A DNA stretch of 32,464 nt from Prevotella sp. (GTDB lineage: Bacteria; Bacteroidota; Bacteroidia; Bacteroidales; Bacteroidaceae), in assembly GCA_017479675.1 (NCBI GenBank), contig JAFVBX010000029.1, positions 1 through 32,464 of the forward strand, written 5' to 3'. Shown piece after piece: positions 4,819 to 14,515 of the stretch (position 1 is the first letter of the stretch; the number at the start of each line of letters is the position of its first letter). A model generated the notes under the pieces. It saw only the letters and a program-made list of their open reading frames with translations, had not been told where the DNA came from and searched no databases. A program made the translations under genes and the position numbers.

Positions 4819-7542
4819 GTGATGATGATGCTTGCTATGACAATTGTCGTAGCAAGAGGTTTTGTCCCCGTTGACGACGTTGAAGTTCCCGTTGACGTTA
4901 GCGTTGATTCCCTCCACCTCGCCATCATAGCCCACAACAAGGCGGTGGACGACTCGATAAGGGAGGACTCCATCAACCGTGCACGCAAGAACGGCATAGA
5001 TGCACCGGTGACCTACGTGGCGAAGGACTCTATGGTGTATGACGCTACGACAAAGACGGCATACCTCTTTGGCTCGTCGAACGTGAAGTATGAGAACATG
5101 GACCTCACTGCGGCAAAGATAAACATGTCGCTTGACAGCAGCATAGTGCGCGCCACAGGGGCAATGGACACAGCGAAGAACCAACGCGAGGGACTGCCTG
5201 TGTTCATGATGGGAAACGACAAGTACGAGACGGACACGATGGCGTTCAACTTCAAGTCGAAGCGCGGACTGATACAGAATGCCTACACGCATCAGGATGA
5301 CGGCTACCTGCTCTCGGATCTGTCGAAACGTGACTCGGCAGGTAACTTCTACATAAAGCACGGACGCTACACCACCTGCGATGACCCTCATCCAGACTTC
5401 TATATTGCACTGTCGCGCGCCAAGGTGCGCCCAGGCAAGGACGTGGTGTTCGGTCCTGCATACCTCGTGGTGCAGGATGTACCGCTGCCTCTCGCCATAC
5501 CTTACGGTTTCTTCCCCTTCACCAAGAGCTATTCGAGCGGTGTCATAATGCCTACCTACGGCGACGAGATGAACCGTGGCTTCTACCTGCGCGACGGCGG
5601 CTACTACTTTGCGCTGAGCGACAAGATGGACCTCAAGCTGCTGGGTGAGATATTCACCAAGGGCTCGTGGGGACTGAGCGCTGCATCCAACTACAACGTG
5701 CGCTACAAGTACTCTGGTCAGCTGTATGCCTCATATCAGGACAGCCGTACAGGCGATGCCGACATAGACGAGACGCGCACCACGAGTTTCAAGATACAGT
5801 GGAGCCACCGTCAGGACAGCAAGGCAAATCCTTACTCCACATTCTCTGCCGCCGTCAATTTCACCACAACCAACTACGAGCAGAACAACCTCACGTCGAT
5901 GTATAACCCCATCACGCTGACGCAGTCAACACGCACATCATCGGTGTCGTGGAGCACCATGTTCAGCAGTATAGGCATGACGCTCAGCGGCTCTACCAAC
6001 ATAACGCAGAACATGCGCGACTCGTCCATTGCCGTAACCCTGCCCGACCTCAACATCGGCATAGCACAGTTCTATCCCTTCAAGCGTAAGCACCTCGTGG
6101 GTAAGCAGAAGTGGTATGAGAAGATTTTCCTGTCATACACAGGACGACTGCAGAACTCCATTACCACCAAGGAGAACCAGTTGCTTCACTCTAACCTTAT
6201 AAAAGACTGGAAGAACGGCTGGCAGCACACCATACCCGTGAAGGCTACGTTCCAGATTGCCAAGTACCTCAACTTGGTACCTTCCGTAACCTTTACCGAC
6301 CGCATGTACTCCACCAAGGTGATGCGCTCGTGGGACGAGACCAATCAGACGGAACTGGCTGACACCCTGCATGGCTTCTACAACGTGTATAACTGGTCTA
6401 TGGCGCTTTCGATGAACACCAAGCTATACGGCTTCTTCGTGCCTAACCGCAAGATATTCGGCGACAAGATACAGGCGATACGCCATACGCTGACGCCGTC
6501 GATGTCGTTCTCATACGCCCCTGACTTCGGCGCCTCAAGCTACGGCTACTGGGAGTCATACCAGAGGACTGATGCGCAAGGTAATGTCACCAACACCAGC
6601 TACTCGCCATATTCGGGACAACTGTACGGCGTGCCGGGCAAGGGAAAGACAGGCAGGGTGTCGATGACTCTCGACAACAACATAGAGATGAAGATACGCT
6701 CCGACAAGGACTCCACAGGCATACGCAAGATTAGCATCATAGACCGACTTGCCGCCACCATGTCATATAACATGGCGGCAAAGGAACGTCCGTGGAGCGA
6801 CCTCGTGGTGGATCTGCGCCTCAAGTGGTGGAAGAACTACACATTCACCATGAACGCAGTCTTCGCCACCTATGCCTACGACCTCGACGATAATGGCAAA
6901 CCATACGTGGGTACTCACACCGAGTATAGCCGAGGTAGGTTCGGAAGGTTCCAAGGACTGTCGCAGAACATACACTACACCCTCACGCCAGAGAAGCTAC
7001 GCAAGCTATTCGGCGGAGGCAGGAAGAAAGACGATAACGAGAACAAGAACGAGAAGGATGCTGACACAGGCACGGAGAGTAACGTCGATCCAGTCATGAT
7101 GGCGGCGCAGAACGGTGCGGAGAAGAAGAACGCAGGCTTGGCGCAGACCGACGATGACGGCTACCTGAAGTTCTCAATGCCTTGGAGCGTTACCTTCAGC
7201 TATGGCATCACCATGCGCGAGAACACGGGCGGCTCATTCGACTACGACCGCATGCGCTATCCTTACAAGTTCACCCAGAACCTTAACGTGAGCGGCAACC
7301 TACGATTGTCGGACGGATGGAACATCACCTTCACCTCGGGATATGACTTTGATTTCCACAAGCTGAGCCTCACCACCGCGTCTTTGGCTCGCGACCTCCA
7401 TTGTTTCTCCATGTCGTGCTACGTGGTCTTAGCACCCTACACGTCCTACAACTTTTCTTTCCGCTGCAACGCTTCGACACTCACCGACGCCCTCAAGTAC
7501 GACAAGCGTTCCAGCTACTCCAACAGCATAAAGTGGTACTAA
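4819..7542 (+). CDS. lptD: LPS-assembly outer membrane protein LptD (Bacteroidetes type)
   Basis: 907-aa outer membrane protein expected to insert lipopolysaccharide into the outer leaflet. The OstA-like N-terminal region (~45-190) includes KDSMVYDATTKTAYLFGSSN, DGYLLSDLS and HGRYTTCDDPHPDFYI. A long beta-barrel follows, rich in alternating aromatic and polar residues, ending in an aromatic residue (SNSIKWY) as barrels do. Length fits Bacteroidetes LptD. The start is uncertain: GTG 4819 or ATG 4822-4828 give a signal peptide without a basic n-region, while codons just upstream in frame encode KIKGLLSIV, a better signal start, but have no standard start codon because the heptamer array abuts them. 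A Lys/Asn/Glu/Asp-rich stretch (~735-755) is probably a loop. The next gene overlaps its 3' end. Confidence 0.85.
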   Translation: MMMMLAMTIVVARGFVPVDDVEVPVDVSVDSLHLAIIAHNKAVDDSIREDSINRARKNGIDAPVTYVAKDSMVYDATTKTAYLFGSSNVKYENMDLTAAKINMSLDSSIVRATGAMDTAKNQREGLPVFMMGNDKYETDTMAFNFKSKRGLIQNAYTHQDDGYLLSDLSKRDSAGNFYIKHGRYTTCDDPHPDFYIALSRAKVRPGKDVVFGPAYLVVQDVPLPLAIPYGFFPFTKSYSSGVIMPTYGDEMNRGFYLRDGGYYFALSDKMDLKLLGEIFTKGSWGLSAASNYNVRYKYSGQLYASYQDSRTGDADIDETRTTSFKIQWSHRQDSKANPYSTFSAAVNFTTTNYEQNNLTSMYNPITLTQSTRTSSVSWSTMFSSIGMTLSGSTNITQNMRDSSIAVTLPDLNIGIAQFYPFKRKHLVGKQKWYEKIFLSYTGRLQNSITTKENQLLHSNLIKDWKNGWQHTIPVKATFQIAKYLNLVPSVTFTDRMYSTKVMRSWDETNQTELADTLHGFYNVYNWSMALSMNTKLYGFFVPNRKIFGDKIQAIRHTLTPSMSFSYAPDFGASSYGYWESYQRTDAQGNVTNTSYSPYSGQLYGVPGKGKTGRVSMTLDNNIEMKIRSDKDSTGIRKISIIDRLAATMSYNMAAKERPWSDLVVDLRLKWWKNYTFTMNAVFATYAYDLDDNGKPYVGTHTEYSRGRFGRFQGLSQNIHYTLTPEKLRKLFGGGRKKDDNENKNEKDADTGTESNVDPVMMAAQNGAEKKNAGLAQTDDDGYLKFSMPWSVTFSYGITMRENTGGSFDYDRMRYPYKFTQNLNVSGNLRLSDGWNITFTSGYDFDFHKLSLTTASLARDLHCFSMSCYVVLAPYTSYNFSFRCNASTLTDALKYDKRSSYSNSIKWY

Positions 7543-8750
7543 GCTATATTCACGCACATAAAGACGATGACGTACGCTCTCTCGCATTCACCAAGATGCC
7601 CGAGGGCGTTAATCGTACATGGGCATTGCAGCAGATAGAGGGTTACCAGCTTGCCAAAAAGAAACTGCCGCAGTGGGCGAGTCTCTTTGCAGAAGGCAAT
7701 GACCTGCACTTTCCTCCACGTCTCTCTATGGAGCAATGCTCCAGCGAGGCAACGGCAAGGTGCAAAGGCTCAATAATCCAGCGGCTTGTGGGCGACAACA
7801 CTTGTTCTCTGACTGACCTCACAGGCGGCTACGGTATAGACTTCTCCTATATGGCGCGACACGTTGGCAGGAGTGTCTATGTAGAGAGGAACGAGGAACT
7901 TTGCAACATAGCCAGACATAATTTCTCGTTGCTGGGGCTAAGCAACGCCGAAGTCATCAATGCCGATTGCGAGAACTATCTGACGCAACTGTCCGACAAT
8001 AATAATGCCCCTTTCACTTCCCCGACCATAATCTTTCTCGACCCTGCACGCAGGGACAGCGCAGGAGGCAAGGTGTTCGCTATAGAGGACTGCACGCCGA
8101 ACCTCGTCATGCTGCAAGACTCGCTGCTCAACATAGCCGACACCGTCATGGTGAAGCTGTCGCCCATGCTCGATATCACCCAAGCTCTGCGAACCCTGCG
8201 CAATGTCAGCGATGTTCACATCGTCAGCGTCAAGGGCGAGTGCAGGGAACTGCTCTTTATCATGCACAAGGAAGAGCCGACCTCACTCACCTACCATTGC
8301 GTAAACCTTGAAACGGAGGAAGAGATTTTTCAACATGACGTAACATCGGAATTTCGACATAACGATATGCCAGTATGTCGATATGCCGAGCCTGGCAACA
8401 TCCTCTTCGAACCCAATGCCTCTATCATGAAGGCAGGGGTGCAGGATGCCTTCGGCAACCGTTACGGTTTGCGGAAACTACACCCTAACAGCAATCTCTA
8501 CATAGGCGATGCACCGATAGACCTCGTGCCAGCCCGACAGTTCCGCATTGTTGCTGTCAGCGATTTTAGCAAAAAAGGGCTCAAGAACTTGCTCGGCGAC
8601 ATAGAACAGGCTAACCTCACCGTGCGCAATTTCCCCTCCACCACAGATGCCTTGCGCCGTAAACTGAAAATTAAAGAGGGGGGCAGCGTCTATCTCTTCG
8701 CCACCACCCTCCACGACGGTTCCCACGTGCTTATCCGATGTTCCAAGTAA
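7533..8750 (+). CDS. THUMP-like class I SAM-dependent methyltransferase (PG_1098 type)
   Basis: ~405-aa protein matching the Bacteroidetes family with a Rossmann SAM-methyltransferase core and C-terminal THUMP-like and PG_1098 ferredoxin-like domains. N-terminal segment HAHKDDDVRSLAF and LPPRLSMEQCSSE-type motif (here FPPRLSMEQCSSE) are family hallmarks. SAM motif I is LTDLTGGYGIDFSYMA, and the substrate-pocket motif is FLDPARRD. The likely substrate is RNA, by analogy; not shown. The frame is open from 7401 inside lptD, but family alignment from memory begins near SYIHAHK, so GTG 7533 (overlapping the last 10 nt of lptD) is preferred. The next ATG in frame would delete conserved residues. 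It is translationally coupled to lptD and convergent with the next gene, 7 nt away. Confidence 0.85.
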   Translation: MVLSYIHAHKDDDVRSLAFTKMPEGVNRTWALQQIEGYQLAKKKLPQWASLFAEGNDLHFPPRLSMEQCSSEATARCKGSIIQRLVGDNTCSLTDLTGGYGIDFSYMARHVGRSVYVERNEELCNIARHNFSLLGLSNAEVINADCENYLTQLSDNNNAPFTSPTIIFLDPARRDSAGGKVFAIEDCTPNLVMLQDSLLNIADTVMVKLSPMLDITQALRTLRNVSDVHIVSVKGECRELLFIMHKEEPTSLTYHCVNLETEEEIFQHDVTSEFRHNDMPVCRYAEPGNILFEPNASIMKAGVQDAFGNRYGLRKLHPNSNLYIGDAPIDLVPARQFRIVAVSDFSKKGLKNLLGDIEQANLTVRNFPSTTDALRRKLKIKEGGSVYLFATTLHDGSHVLIRCSK

Positions 8751-8757
8751 CACGGGA

Positions 8758-9768
8758 CTATGGTAAAAGTGAAGTATTAGTTTCTGGAAAGTGGAAGTGG
8801 AGCACCAGAGGCAGATGGTCGCTGACACCTCCGTGATAGTGTGTGCCGAGATAGGTGCGGCGAGGTGTGTGATTGCCAGCATCATTGGTGTCAAGCAGCC
8901 AGTCGGCATCGTATATGAAGCACCGAAGGGGGGTGACGGCGGAGGAAACGAAGACGTGGTCGAGGCTCTCCCACTGGCGGCGGAAATAATATGTGCCGAC
9001 CACTTCCTGCGGATGATATTTGCCGACGGCATCAGATGAGGCTTCCTCCATTCCTGAGGCTATGATTTTCTTGACGGACTTGTTGTGACTGTAGTCGTTG
9101 AAGTCGCCCATGAGTAGTATCTTTGGCATGGGTGCGGCGGAGCGTATGGAATCAATCGTCTCCAATAGTTTATCGACAACGAAGAGGCGATAGTCCTCCG
9201 TGAGGTGCTGACCTCCAGAGCGGCTTGGCGCATGGACGACAAACGCATGAAGGGTGTCGCCGTAGGCAGAAAGCAACGTAGAGTAGAGAATGTTGCGAGT
9301 GGGGTGCTGTCGGGGTAGGGGAGTGATGACAATCTGTTCGCTATGGATAAGGCGGAAGCGGAAGGGGTTGTACATTAGTGCCACGTCTATTCCTCTCGCA
9401 TCGGGCGACGATGTCATCACGTAGTTGTAGTGGGCACCGCGAAGCATGCTGCGCCTCGTAAGACTCAGCATCACGCTGTCGTTCTCTACCTCCACCAGTC
9501 CTACAAGGTCAGGCAGAGTCCAGTTCTCGCGCTCGCCTCCACATTGCAGTATCACCCTGCCGACGTCGTTAAGCTTCTGGCGATAGCGTGCGGCAGTCCA
9601 TGCTCTCTCTCCGTCGGGCAGGAACTCCTCATCATTCTTCAGGGAGTCGTGGCGCACGTCGAAGAGGTTTTCGCAATTGTAAGACACGGCGGTGAAGTTC
9701 CTCTGCGCTGAAACGCAGAGAGGAAGAAGTAAGAAGTAGAGAGTGAGAAAAACTACCTGTCTTGCCAA
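8758..9768 (-). CDS. Secreted endonuclease/exonuclease/phosphatase-fold protein
   Basis: 336-aa protein with signal peptide (MARQVVFLTLYFLLLPLCVSA|Q region, cleavage ~21-22) and one EEP-fold domain. It has SYNCENLFD near the mature start, VEVEND (metal-binding Glu), HAPSRSGG, MGDFNDYS, and the C-terminal SDHLPLVLHF with the catalytic Asp-His. It could be an extracytoplasmic nuclease or phosphodiesterase; substrate unknown. Last gene of the asd-dxs-trkA-trkH unit: its start overlaps the end of trkH by 16 nt in another frame, implying coupled translation. Normal length for Bacteroidetes proteins of this type. Confidence 0.88.
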   Translation of the reverse strand: MARQVVFLTLYFLLLPLCVSAQRNFTAVSYNCENLFDVRHDSLKNDEEFLPDGERAWTAARYRQKLNDVGRVILQCGGERENWTLPDLVGLVEVENDSVMLSLTRRSMLRGAHYNYVMTSSPDARGIDVALMYNPFRFRLIHSEQIVITPLPRQHPTRNILYSTLLSAYGDTLHAFVVHAPSRSGGQHLTEDYRLFVVDKLLETIDSIRSAAPMPKILLMGDFNDYSHNKSVKKIIASGMEEASSDAVGKYHPQEVVGTYYFRRQWESLDHVFVSSAVTPLRCFIYDADWLLDTNDAGNHTPRRTYLGTHYHGGVSDHLPLVLHFHFPETNTSLLP

Positions 9769-11210
9769 AACGTTGGGGTGAAGATAATAAGTACGGAGAA
9801 AATCTCAAGACGTCCCATAAGCATCAGCACGGAGCATATCCACTTGGCAAAGTCGGGAAGTTCGTTCCACGACATGGTAGGACCTATTTCCAGTCCGAGT
9901 GTGGGTCCCACGTTGCTTAGGGTTGAGATGGTGATGGTTATGGCGTTGGTGTTATCTACTCCTGCCGCTATCATGATAAAGGCACAAATGATGCAGAGCA
10001 GGCAATAGACAGTGAGAAAGGCAAGAAGCGTGACGCGGCGCTGCATCGGAACGTTGACACCTGCAAAGCGCAGGGGAAGGACAGCCTTCGGGTGGAGCAT
10101 CTGCTGAAACTCGTTACGCACCACCTTCAGGAGCATGACGCAACGCACGCTCTTGAAACCACCTGAGGTGCTGCCGGCACAGGCTCCCATGAACATGCAG
10201 ACGGCGAGCACTACCCACGTGACATGAGGCCACTGGGCGGCATCGTCGTTGAACAGTCCGGTAGTGGTCATGAAGGAAACCACCTGATAAATGCCGCATC
10301 GGAAGGCATGCTCAATGTCATAATGGTTTCTTATGACGAGCATAGCGGTTATGAAAACGGTAAACAGCGCCACCATGAGGCAGTAGAACTTCAACTCCGA
10401 ATTAGTGAAGAAATTCCTGAAATCGCCACGTATGACGGCACGATAGAGAAGTACGAAATTGATGCCTGAGATGAAACAGAATAAGGTGGAGACATACTCC
10501 AAGGCAGGGCTGTTGAAGAACTCTATGCTGGCATTGTGGGTAGTGAAACCGCCTGTGGCTATGGTCGTCATGGCGTAGTTGACACTGTCAAACCACCCCA
10601 TGCCCAACAGCTTGTAGCTGCCTATGCAAGCAAGGCTCAGGGTGAGGAAGATAGTCCAGATGGACTTTGCCGACGTAGATAGCTTGGGGTGCAGCTTCGA
10701 CTTTATGGGACCTGTGGCTTCGGCGGCAAAGACCTTGACGGAGCCTCCAACAAGCGATGGCAGCACGGCGATGGTGAAGAACACGATACCCAGACCGCCT
10801 ATCCACTGGGTGAAGGAACGCCAGAAGAGTATGCCGTGGGGCAGGCTCTCCACGTCATCTATGATTGTGGCTCCCGTGGTGGTGAAGCCCGACATGGTCT
10901 CAAAATATGCGTTGGTGAAGTTCTCTATGTAGCCGCCTATGAGGAAGGGCAGCGAGCCGAACAGACTGAAGACGCTCCACGACAGGGTGACGACGAGGAA
11001 AGCATCGCGACGGCTCATGTTGTTGTCTGCCTTGGTGCCTATGAAGTGGAAGATGACTGCAGCAAAAAGGGTGACGAGGATGGAGACTACGAAGGAGTAG
11101 AGGGCATCCTCATGATACATCACCGACACGAGGAGGCACACCAGCATAAACAGCGACTCCAGAAGGAGCAGCGAACCGAGTATCTTGCATATAAGCTTGC
11201 GGTTGATCAT
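9753..11210 (-). CDS. trkH: TrkH-family potassium uptake channel subunit
   Basis: 485-aa integral membrane protein with the four pore-loop repeats of the TrkH/KtrB superfamily. Filter segments are visible as SGFTTTGAT, TTIATGGFT, SFMTTTGLF and LSNVGPTLG, each with the filter glycine. Ten or so hydrophobic helices are evident, with the N-terminal pair typical of TrkH (residues 1-65). TrkH conducts K+ and is gated by the RCK protein TrkA, encoded 3 nt upstream. The 3' end overlaps the EEP gene. Na+ as an additional ion cannot be excluded from sequence. Confidence 0.95.
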   Translation of the reverse strand: MINRKLICKILGSLLLLESLFMLVCLLVSVMYHEDALYSFVVSILVTLFAAVIFHFIGTKADNNMSRRDAFLVVTLSWSVFSLFGSLPFLIGGYIENFTNAYFETMSGFTTTGATIIDDVESLPHGILFWRSFTQWIGGLGIVFFTIAVLPSLVGGSVKVFAAEATGPIKSKLHPKLSTSAKSIWTIFLTLSLACIGSYKLLGMGWFDSVNYAMTTIATGGFTTHNASIEFFNSPALEYVSTLFCFISGINFVLLYRAVIRGDFRNFFTNSELKFYCLMVALFTVFITAMLVIRNHYDIEHAFRCGIYQVVSFMTTTGLFNDDAAQWPHVTWVVLAVCMFMGACAGSTSGGFKSVRCVMLLKVVRNEFQQMLHPKAVLPLRFAGVNVPMQRRVTLLAFLTVYCLLCIICAFIMIAAGVDNTNAITITISTLSNVGPTLGLEIGPTMSWNELPDFAKWICSVLMLMGRLEIFSVLIIFTPTFWQDR

Positions 11211-11213
11211 CGT

Positions 11214-12560
11214 TTAGTTAAACAACTTCTCTATGCGTTTCACTTCGGTATTGTGGCAGAAGACTACGACGATGTCACCCTGCTGCACCTGCGTGCCACC
11301 CGTTACGAGCATACCCTCACCGTTGCGCACCAGTCCTCCTATGGTGCAGCCCTTGGGCAGTGAGAGTTCGAAAATCTTCTTCTTTGTTATGGGCGAGTTC
11401 TTCTGTGCCGTAAACTCTGCCACGTCGGCACGTGCCTGCATGAGGAAGCGCAGGTTGGTGGCGCAGCCCTCCAGCATCATCTCGTAGATGCGTGAGGCGG
11501 CTATCGCCTTCTTGTTTATTATGGTGCCTATGTCGAGGCTCTCTGCCATGTCGATGTAATCTACGTTCTCCACTACGGCGACGGTCTTTCTCACTCCCAG
11601 ACGCTTGGCGGCAAGGCAGGCGAGGATGTTGGTCTCGCTGTTGCCTGTGAGTGCCACGAAAGCCTGCGTATGTCGTATGCCCTCCTCAAGGAGCAGTGAG
11701 GTGTCGCGTGCATCGCCGTTGATGACGAGCTCGCCCCTGCCTGGCAACAGGTCGTTGAGCTTCTCGCAACGCTGTGGGTCAATCTCGATAATCTTGGTCT
11801 TCATGTACTCGGGCATGGTGTGGGCGGTACGGAGGGCGCACTTGCCTCCACCCATTATCATCACCTGGCTGACGTCGGTATAGTCTTCCTTACCCACCAT
11901 GCGGCGTACGTAAGGTATGTACTCACGAGTCGTCATGAAGTAAGCCATGTCGTAGAGCTGCAGGAAGTCGTTGCCGCCAGGTATGATGGTCTCGTTGCCG
12001 CGCTTGATAGCCACCACATGGTACGGTTCTTCGGTTCCGCACACCTCCTTCAGCGGACGGTTGAGTATAAGGCAACTCTCACGCAACTTTATGCCAAGCA
12101 TGATGAGGGCTCCGCCGTGTACGTCCCATCGCTGGCGCACCCACGACATCTTCAGTCCGTTGATGATGTCTTGTGCCGCGAGCAGTTCGGGGTATATCAC
12201 GGAGTCGATGCCCATCTTCTTGAGCGTATCCTTGTTCTTCGGCGAGGCATATTCGTAGTCCTCCACCTTTGCCACCGTCTGCTTTGCTCCGAGCGACTTC
12301 GCCAGTGCGCAGGCACACATGTTGACCTCCTGGTCGTTGGTGACGGCGATAAACAGGTCTGCCTCGCTGGTGTTGATGGCGCGCAGTGCCTTGATGCTTA
12401 TCGGCGATGCTTCGTAACTGAGCACGTCAAGGTCTTGGTTTATGTCGTTGAGGGCTTCGGGGTTATCATCTATGATGGTGATATCCTCGCTGGTATTTCG
12501 CCCCAACAGTGAGGCGAGGTATGTGCCGACTGCCTGTGCTCCTGCTATGATTATCTTCAT
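11214..12560 (-). CDS. trkA: Trk system potassium uptake regulator TrkA
   Basis: 448-aa cytoplasmic gating subunit with two RCK units, each an N-terminal Rossmann NAD-binding lobe and a C-terminal TrkA_C lobe. Lobe 1 begins MKIIIAGAQAVG and ends beta-2 with IIDDN; lobe 2 begins QVMIMGGGKCA with IIEID. Oddity: the usual GxGxxG of lobe 1 reads GAQAVG, with Gln for the second Gly, and lobe 2 reads GGGKCA, with Ala for the third Gly, so nucleotide binding may be altered. Full family length. 10 nt after dxs, 3 nt before trkH. Confidence 0.95.
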   Translation of the reverse strand: MKIIIAGAQAVGTYLASLLGRNTSEDITIIDDNPEALNDINQDLDVLSYEASPISIKALRAINTSEADLFIAVTNDQEVNMCACALAKSLGAKQTVAKVEDYEYASPKNKDTLKKMGIDSVIYPELLAAQDIINGLKMSWVRQRWDVHGGALIMLGIKLRESCLILNRPLKEVCGTEEPYHVVAIKRGNETIIPGGNDFLQLYDMAYFMTTREYIPYVRRMVGKEDYTDVSQVMIMGGGKCALRTAHTMPEYMKTKIIEIDPQRCEKLNDLLPGRGELVINGDARDTSLLLEEGIRHTQAFVALTGNSETNILACLAAKRLGVRKTVAVVENVDYIDMAESLDIGTIINKKAIAASRIYEMMLEGCATNLRFLMQARADVAEFTAQKNSPITKKKIFELSLPKGCTIGGLVRNGEGMLVTGGTQVQQGDIVVVFCHNTEVKRIEKLFN

Positions 12561-12570
12561 ACTTCTGTCT

Positions 12571-14484
12571 TTAACTCCTTAATTTCTCTGCTATGCCCTC
12601 AGCATCGATGCCTACAAGGTGTTGCAGCTGCTCCACTGTGCCGTGTTCCACAAACTGTGTCGATGGCATGCCGAGCCTCACTACTACGGGGTGCATGTCG
12701 TGGTCGGTGAGATACTCCAGTACGGCAGAGCCCAGTCCGCCTTCCTTCACTCCGTCTTCCACAGTTATGATACGCTTGCACTTCGCTCCCACCTTATTTA
12801 ATATAGAGGTGTCGAGTGGCTTCAGGTATCGCATATCGTAGTGCACCACGCGTGCCCTCTCCTCGGGAGTGAGCATCGTGAGCGCACGCTGCACGTTGTT
12901 TCCTATGGTGCCGATTGACAACACCGCAATATCAGGATTAGCATTAACGGGAACGTTAACGGGAACGGGAACTTCTCTTCCTTTTCCCACTTCAAGGGGC
13001 TCCAATGGGCATTGCCAGTCTTCTATCACGCCGCGGCCGCGAGGATAGCGTATCACCACTGGACCTTGGTCGGGCAGTTGTGCGGTGTACATCATGCGGC
13101 GCAGCTCGTGTTCGTTCATCGGGGCGCAGATGGTGAGGTTGGGTATAGGGCGCAATGCTGCAAGGTCGAAGGCTCCGTGATGCGTTGCACCGTCTTCGCC
13201 CACTATGCCAGCCCTGTCGAGACACATCACCACGTTGAGCTTCTCTATTGCCACGTCGTGTATTATGTTGTCGTATGCACGTTGTGCAAAGGCGCTGTAT
13301 ATGTTGCAGAAAGGCACCAACCCCTCCTTCGCCATGCCAGCCGAGAATGTCACGGCATGTCCTTCTGCTATGCCTACGTCGAAGGCACGGTCGGGCATCT
13401 CGTCCATCATGATGTTCATCGAGCAGCCTGTCGGCATGGCAGGCGTCACGCCTACTATCTTCTTGTTCTCTCGTGCCAGTTCCACAAGTGTTCTGCCGAA
13501 CACCTCCTGATACTTCACGGTTTTCTTCTCCGCAGAGTCCTTTATGCGCTCTCCCGTCTTGGCGTCAAACTTGCCTGGTGCATGCCATATCGTGGCAGAC
13601 TTCTCGGCAGGCTCATATCCCTTGCCCTTTATGGTGTGTATGTGAAGCAGCTTTGGTCCGCTCATTGTCTTCAGTTGGCGGAGCACCCTGACGAGTTCCT
13701 TCACGTCGTTGCCGTCCACTGGTCCGAAGTAGCGTATGTTCATGCCCTCGAACACGTTGGCTTGCGGCGACAGCGCCGATTTCAGGGCGTTGCCCATGCG
13801 TATGGTCTTCTTGCGTGTGTTCTCGTCGAGCCATCCGCGGTTCTTGAGCCATCCTGCTATCTTGTTGCGCCAACGGTTGTACGACTCGTTGGTGTTGAGT
13901 GACAGCAGGTACTGCTTCATACCTCCCACGCTGCGGTCTATCGACATGTTGTTGTCGTTGAGTATGATGAGCAGGTCGTTAGGCGATGACGACACGTTGT
14001 TGAGTCCCTCAAACGCCAGTCCGCCGCTCATGTAACCGTCACCTATCACTGCCACCACGTGGCGCTTGCGTCCCTCCAGATTGTCTGCCACCGCCATGCC
14101 CAGCGCTGCGCTGATGCTGTTGGAGGCATGTCCGCAGGTGAAGGTGTCGTATTCGCTCTCCTGTGGACAGGGGAATGGGTGCAATCCGCCAAGTTTTCTG
14201 TTGGTTGAGAATACCTCGCGTCTGCCTGTCAGTATCTTGTGTCCGTAAGCCTGATGTCCCACGTCCCACACTATGCGGTCGTTGGGGGTGTCATAGACAT
14301 AGTGGAGCGCCACCGTCAGTTCCGTCACGCCGAGGCTCGAAGCCAGATGACCAGGGTTCACAGACAGCTCCTTCACTATGTCGTCGCGCAGCTCCGAACA
14401 AACATCCGACAGAACCTCCACATCGAGTTTGCGGAGATCTGCCGGATATTCTATCTTATTTAGGTATTTGTAATCCAAGTCCAA
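12571..14484 (-). CDS. dxs: 1-deoxy-D-xylulose-5-phosphate synthase
   Basis: 637-aa thiamine-diphosphate enzyme condensing pyruvate and glyceraldehyde 3-phosphate to DXP, the first step of the MEP isoprenoid pathway. Hallmarks: [48 protein letters not shown] with LNDNNMSID for ThDP/Mg binding, [12 protein letters not shown], and [14 protein letters not shown] of the transketolase pyrimidine-binding half, plus a C-terminal transketolase domain. The start is TTG 14484: an in-frame TAG immediately precedes it and no ATG or GTG fits, and MDLDYKYL matches the expected family N-terminus. That TTG is embedded in the heptamer array that follows asd. Second gene of the unit. Confidence 0.95.
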   Translation of the reverse strand: MDLDYKYLNKIEYPADLRKLDVEVLSDVCSELRDDIVKELSVNPGHLASSLGVTELTVALHYVYDTPNDRIVWDVGHQAYGHKILTGRREVFSTNRKLGGLHPFPCPQESEYDTFTCGHASNSISAALGMAVADNLEGRKRHVVAVIGDGYMSGGLAFEGLNNVSSSPNDLLIILNDNNMSIDRSVGGMKQYLLSLNTNESYNRWRNKIAGWLKNRGWLDENTRKKTIRMGNALKSALSPQANVFEGMNIRYFGPVDGNDVKELVRVLRQLKTMSGPKLLHIHTIKGKGYEPAEKSATIWHAPGKFDAKTGERIKDSAEKKTVKYQEVFGRTLVELARENKKIVGVTPAMPTGCSMNIMMDEMPDRAFDVGIAEGHAVTFSAGMAKEGLVPFCNIYSAFAQRAYDNIIHDVAIEKLNVVMCLDRAGIVGEDGATHHGAFDLAALRPIPNLTICAPMNEHELRRMMYTAQLPDQGPVVIRYPRGRGVIEDWQCPLEPLEVGKGREVPVPVNVPVNANPDIAVLSIGTIGNNVQRALTMLTPEERARVVHYDMRYLKPLDTSILNKVGAKCKRIITVEDGVKEGGLGSAVLEYLTDHDMHPVVVRLGMPSTQFVEHGTVEQLQHLVGIDAEGIAEKLRS

Positions 14485-14515
14485 CTATGAACTATGAACT
14501 GTAAACTGGGAACTA
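14481..14515 (-). repeat. Heptamer array spanning the asd-dxs junction
   Basis: On the minus strand the 35 bases read TAGTTCC, CAGTTTA, CAGTTCA, TAGTTCA, TAGTTGG. The first TAG is the stop codon of asd and the last unit contains the TTG start of dxs. AGTT recurs every 7 bases. The array therefore is the whole junction. Confidence 0.85.

Noticed and set aside
13012..13902. 296-codon plus-strand frame inside dxs
   Set aside because: Antisense shadow of a strongly recognised dxs gene; Cys/His/Val-rich composition and no domain.
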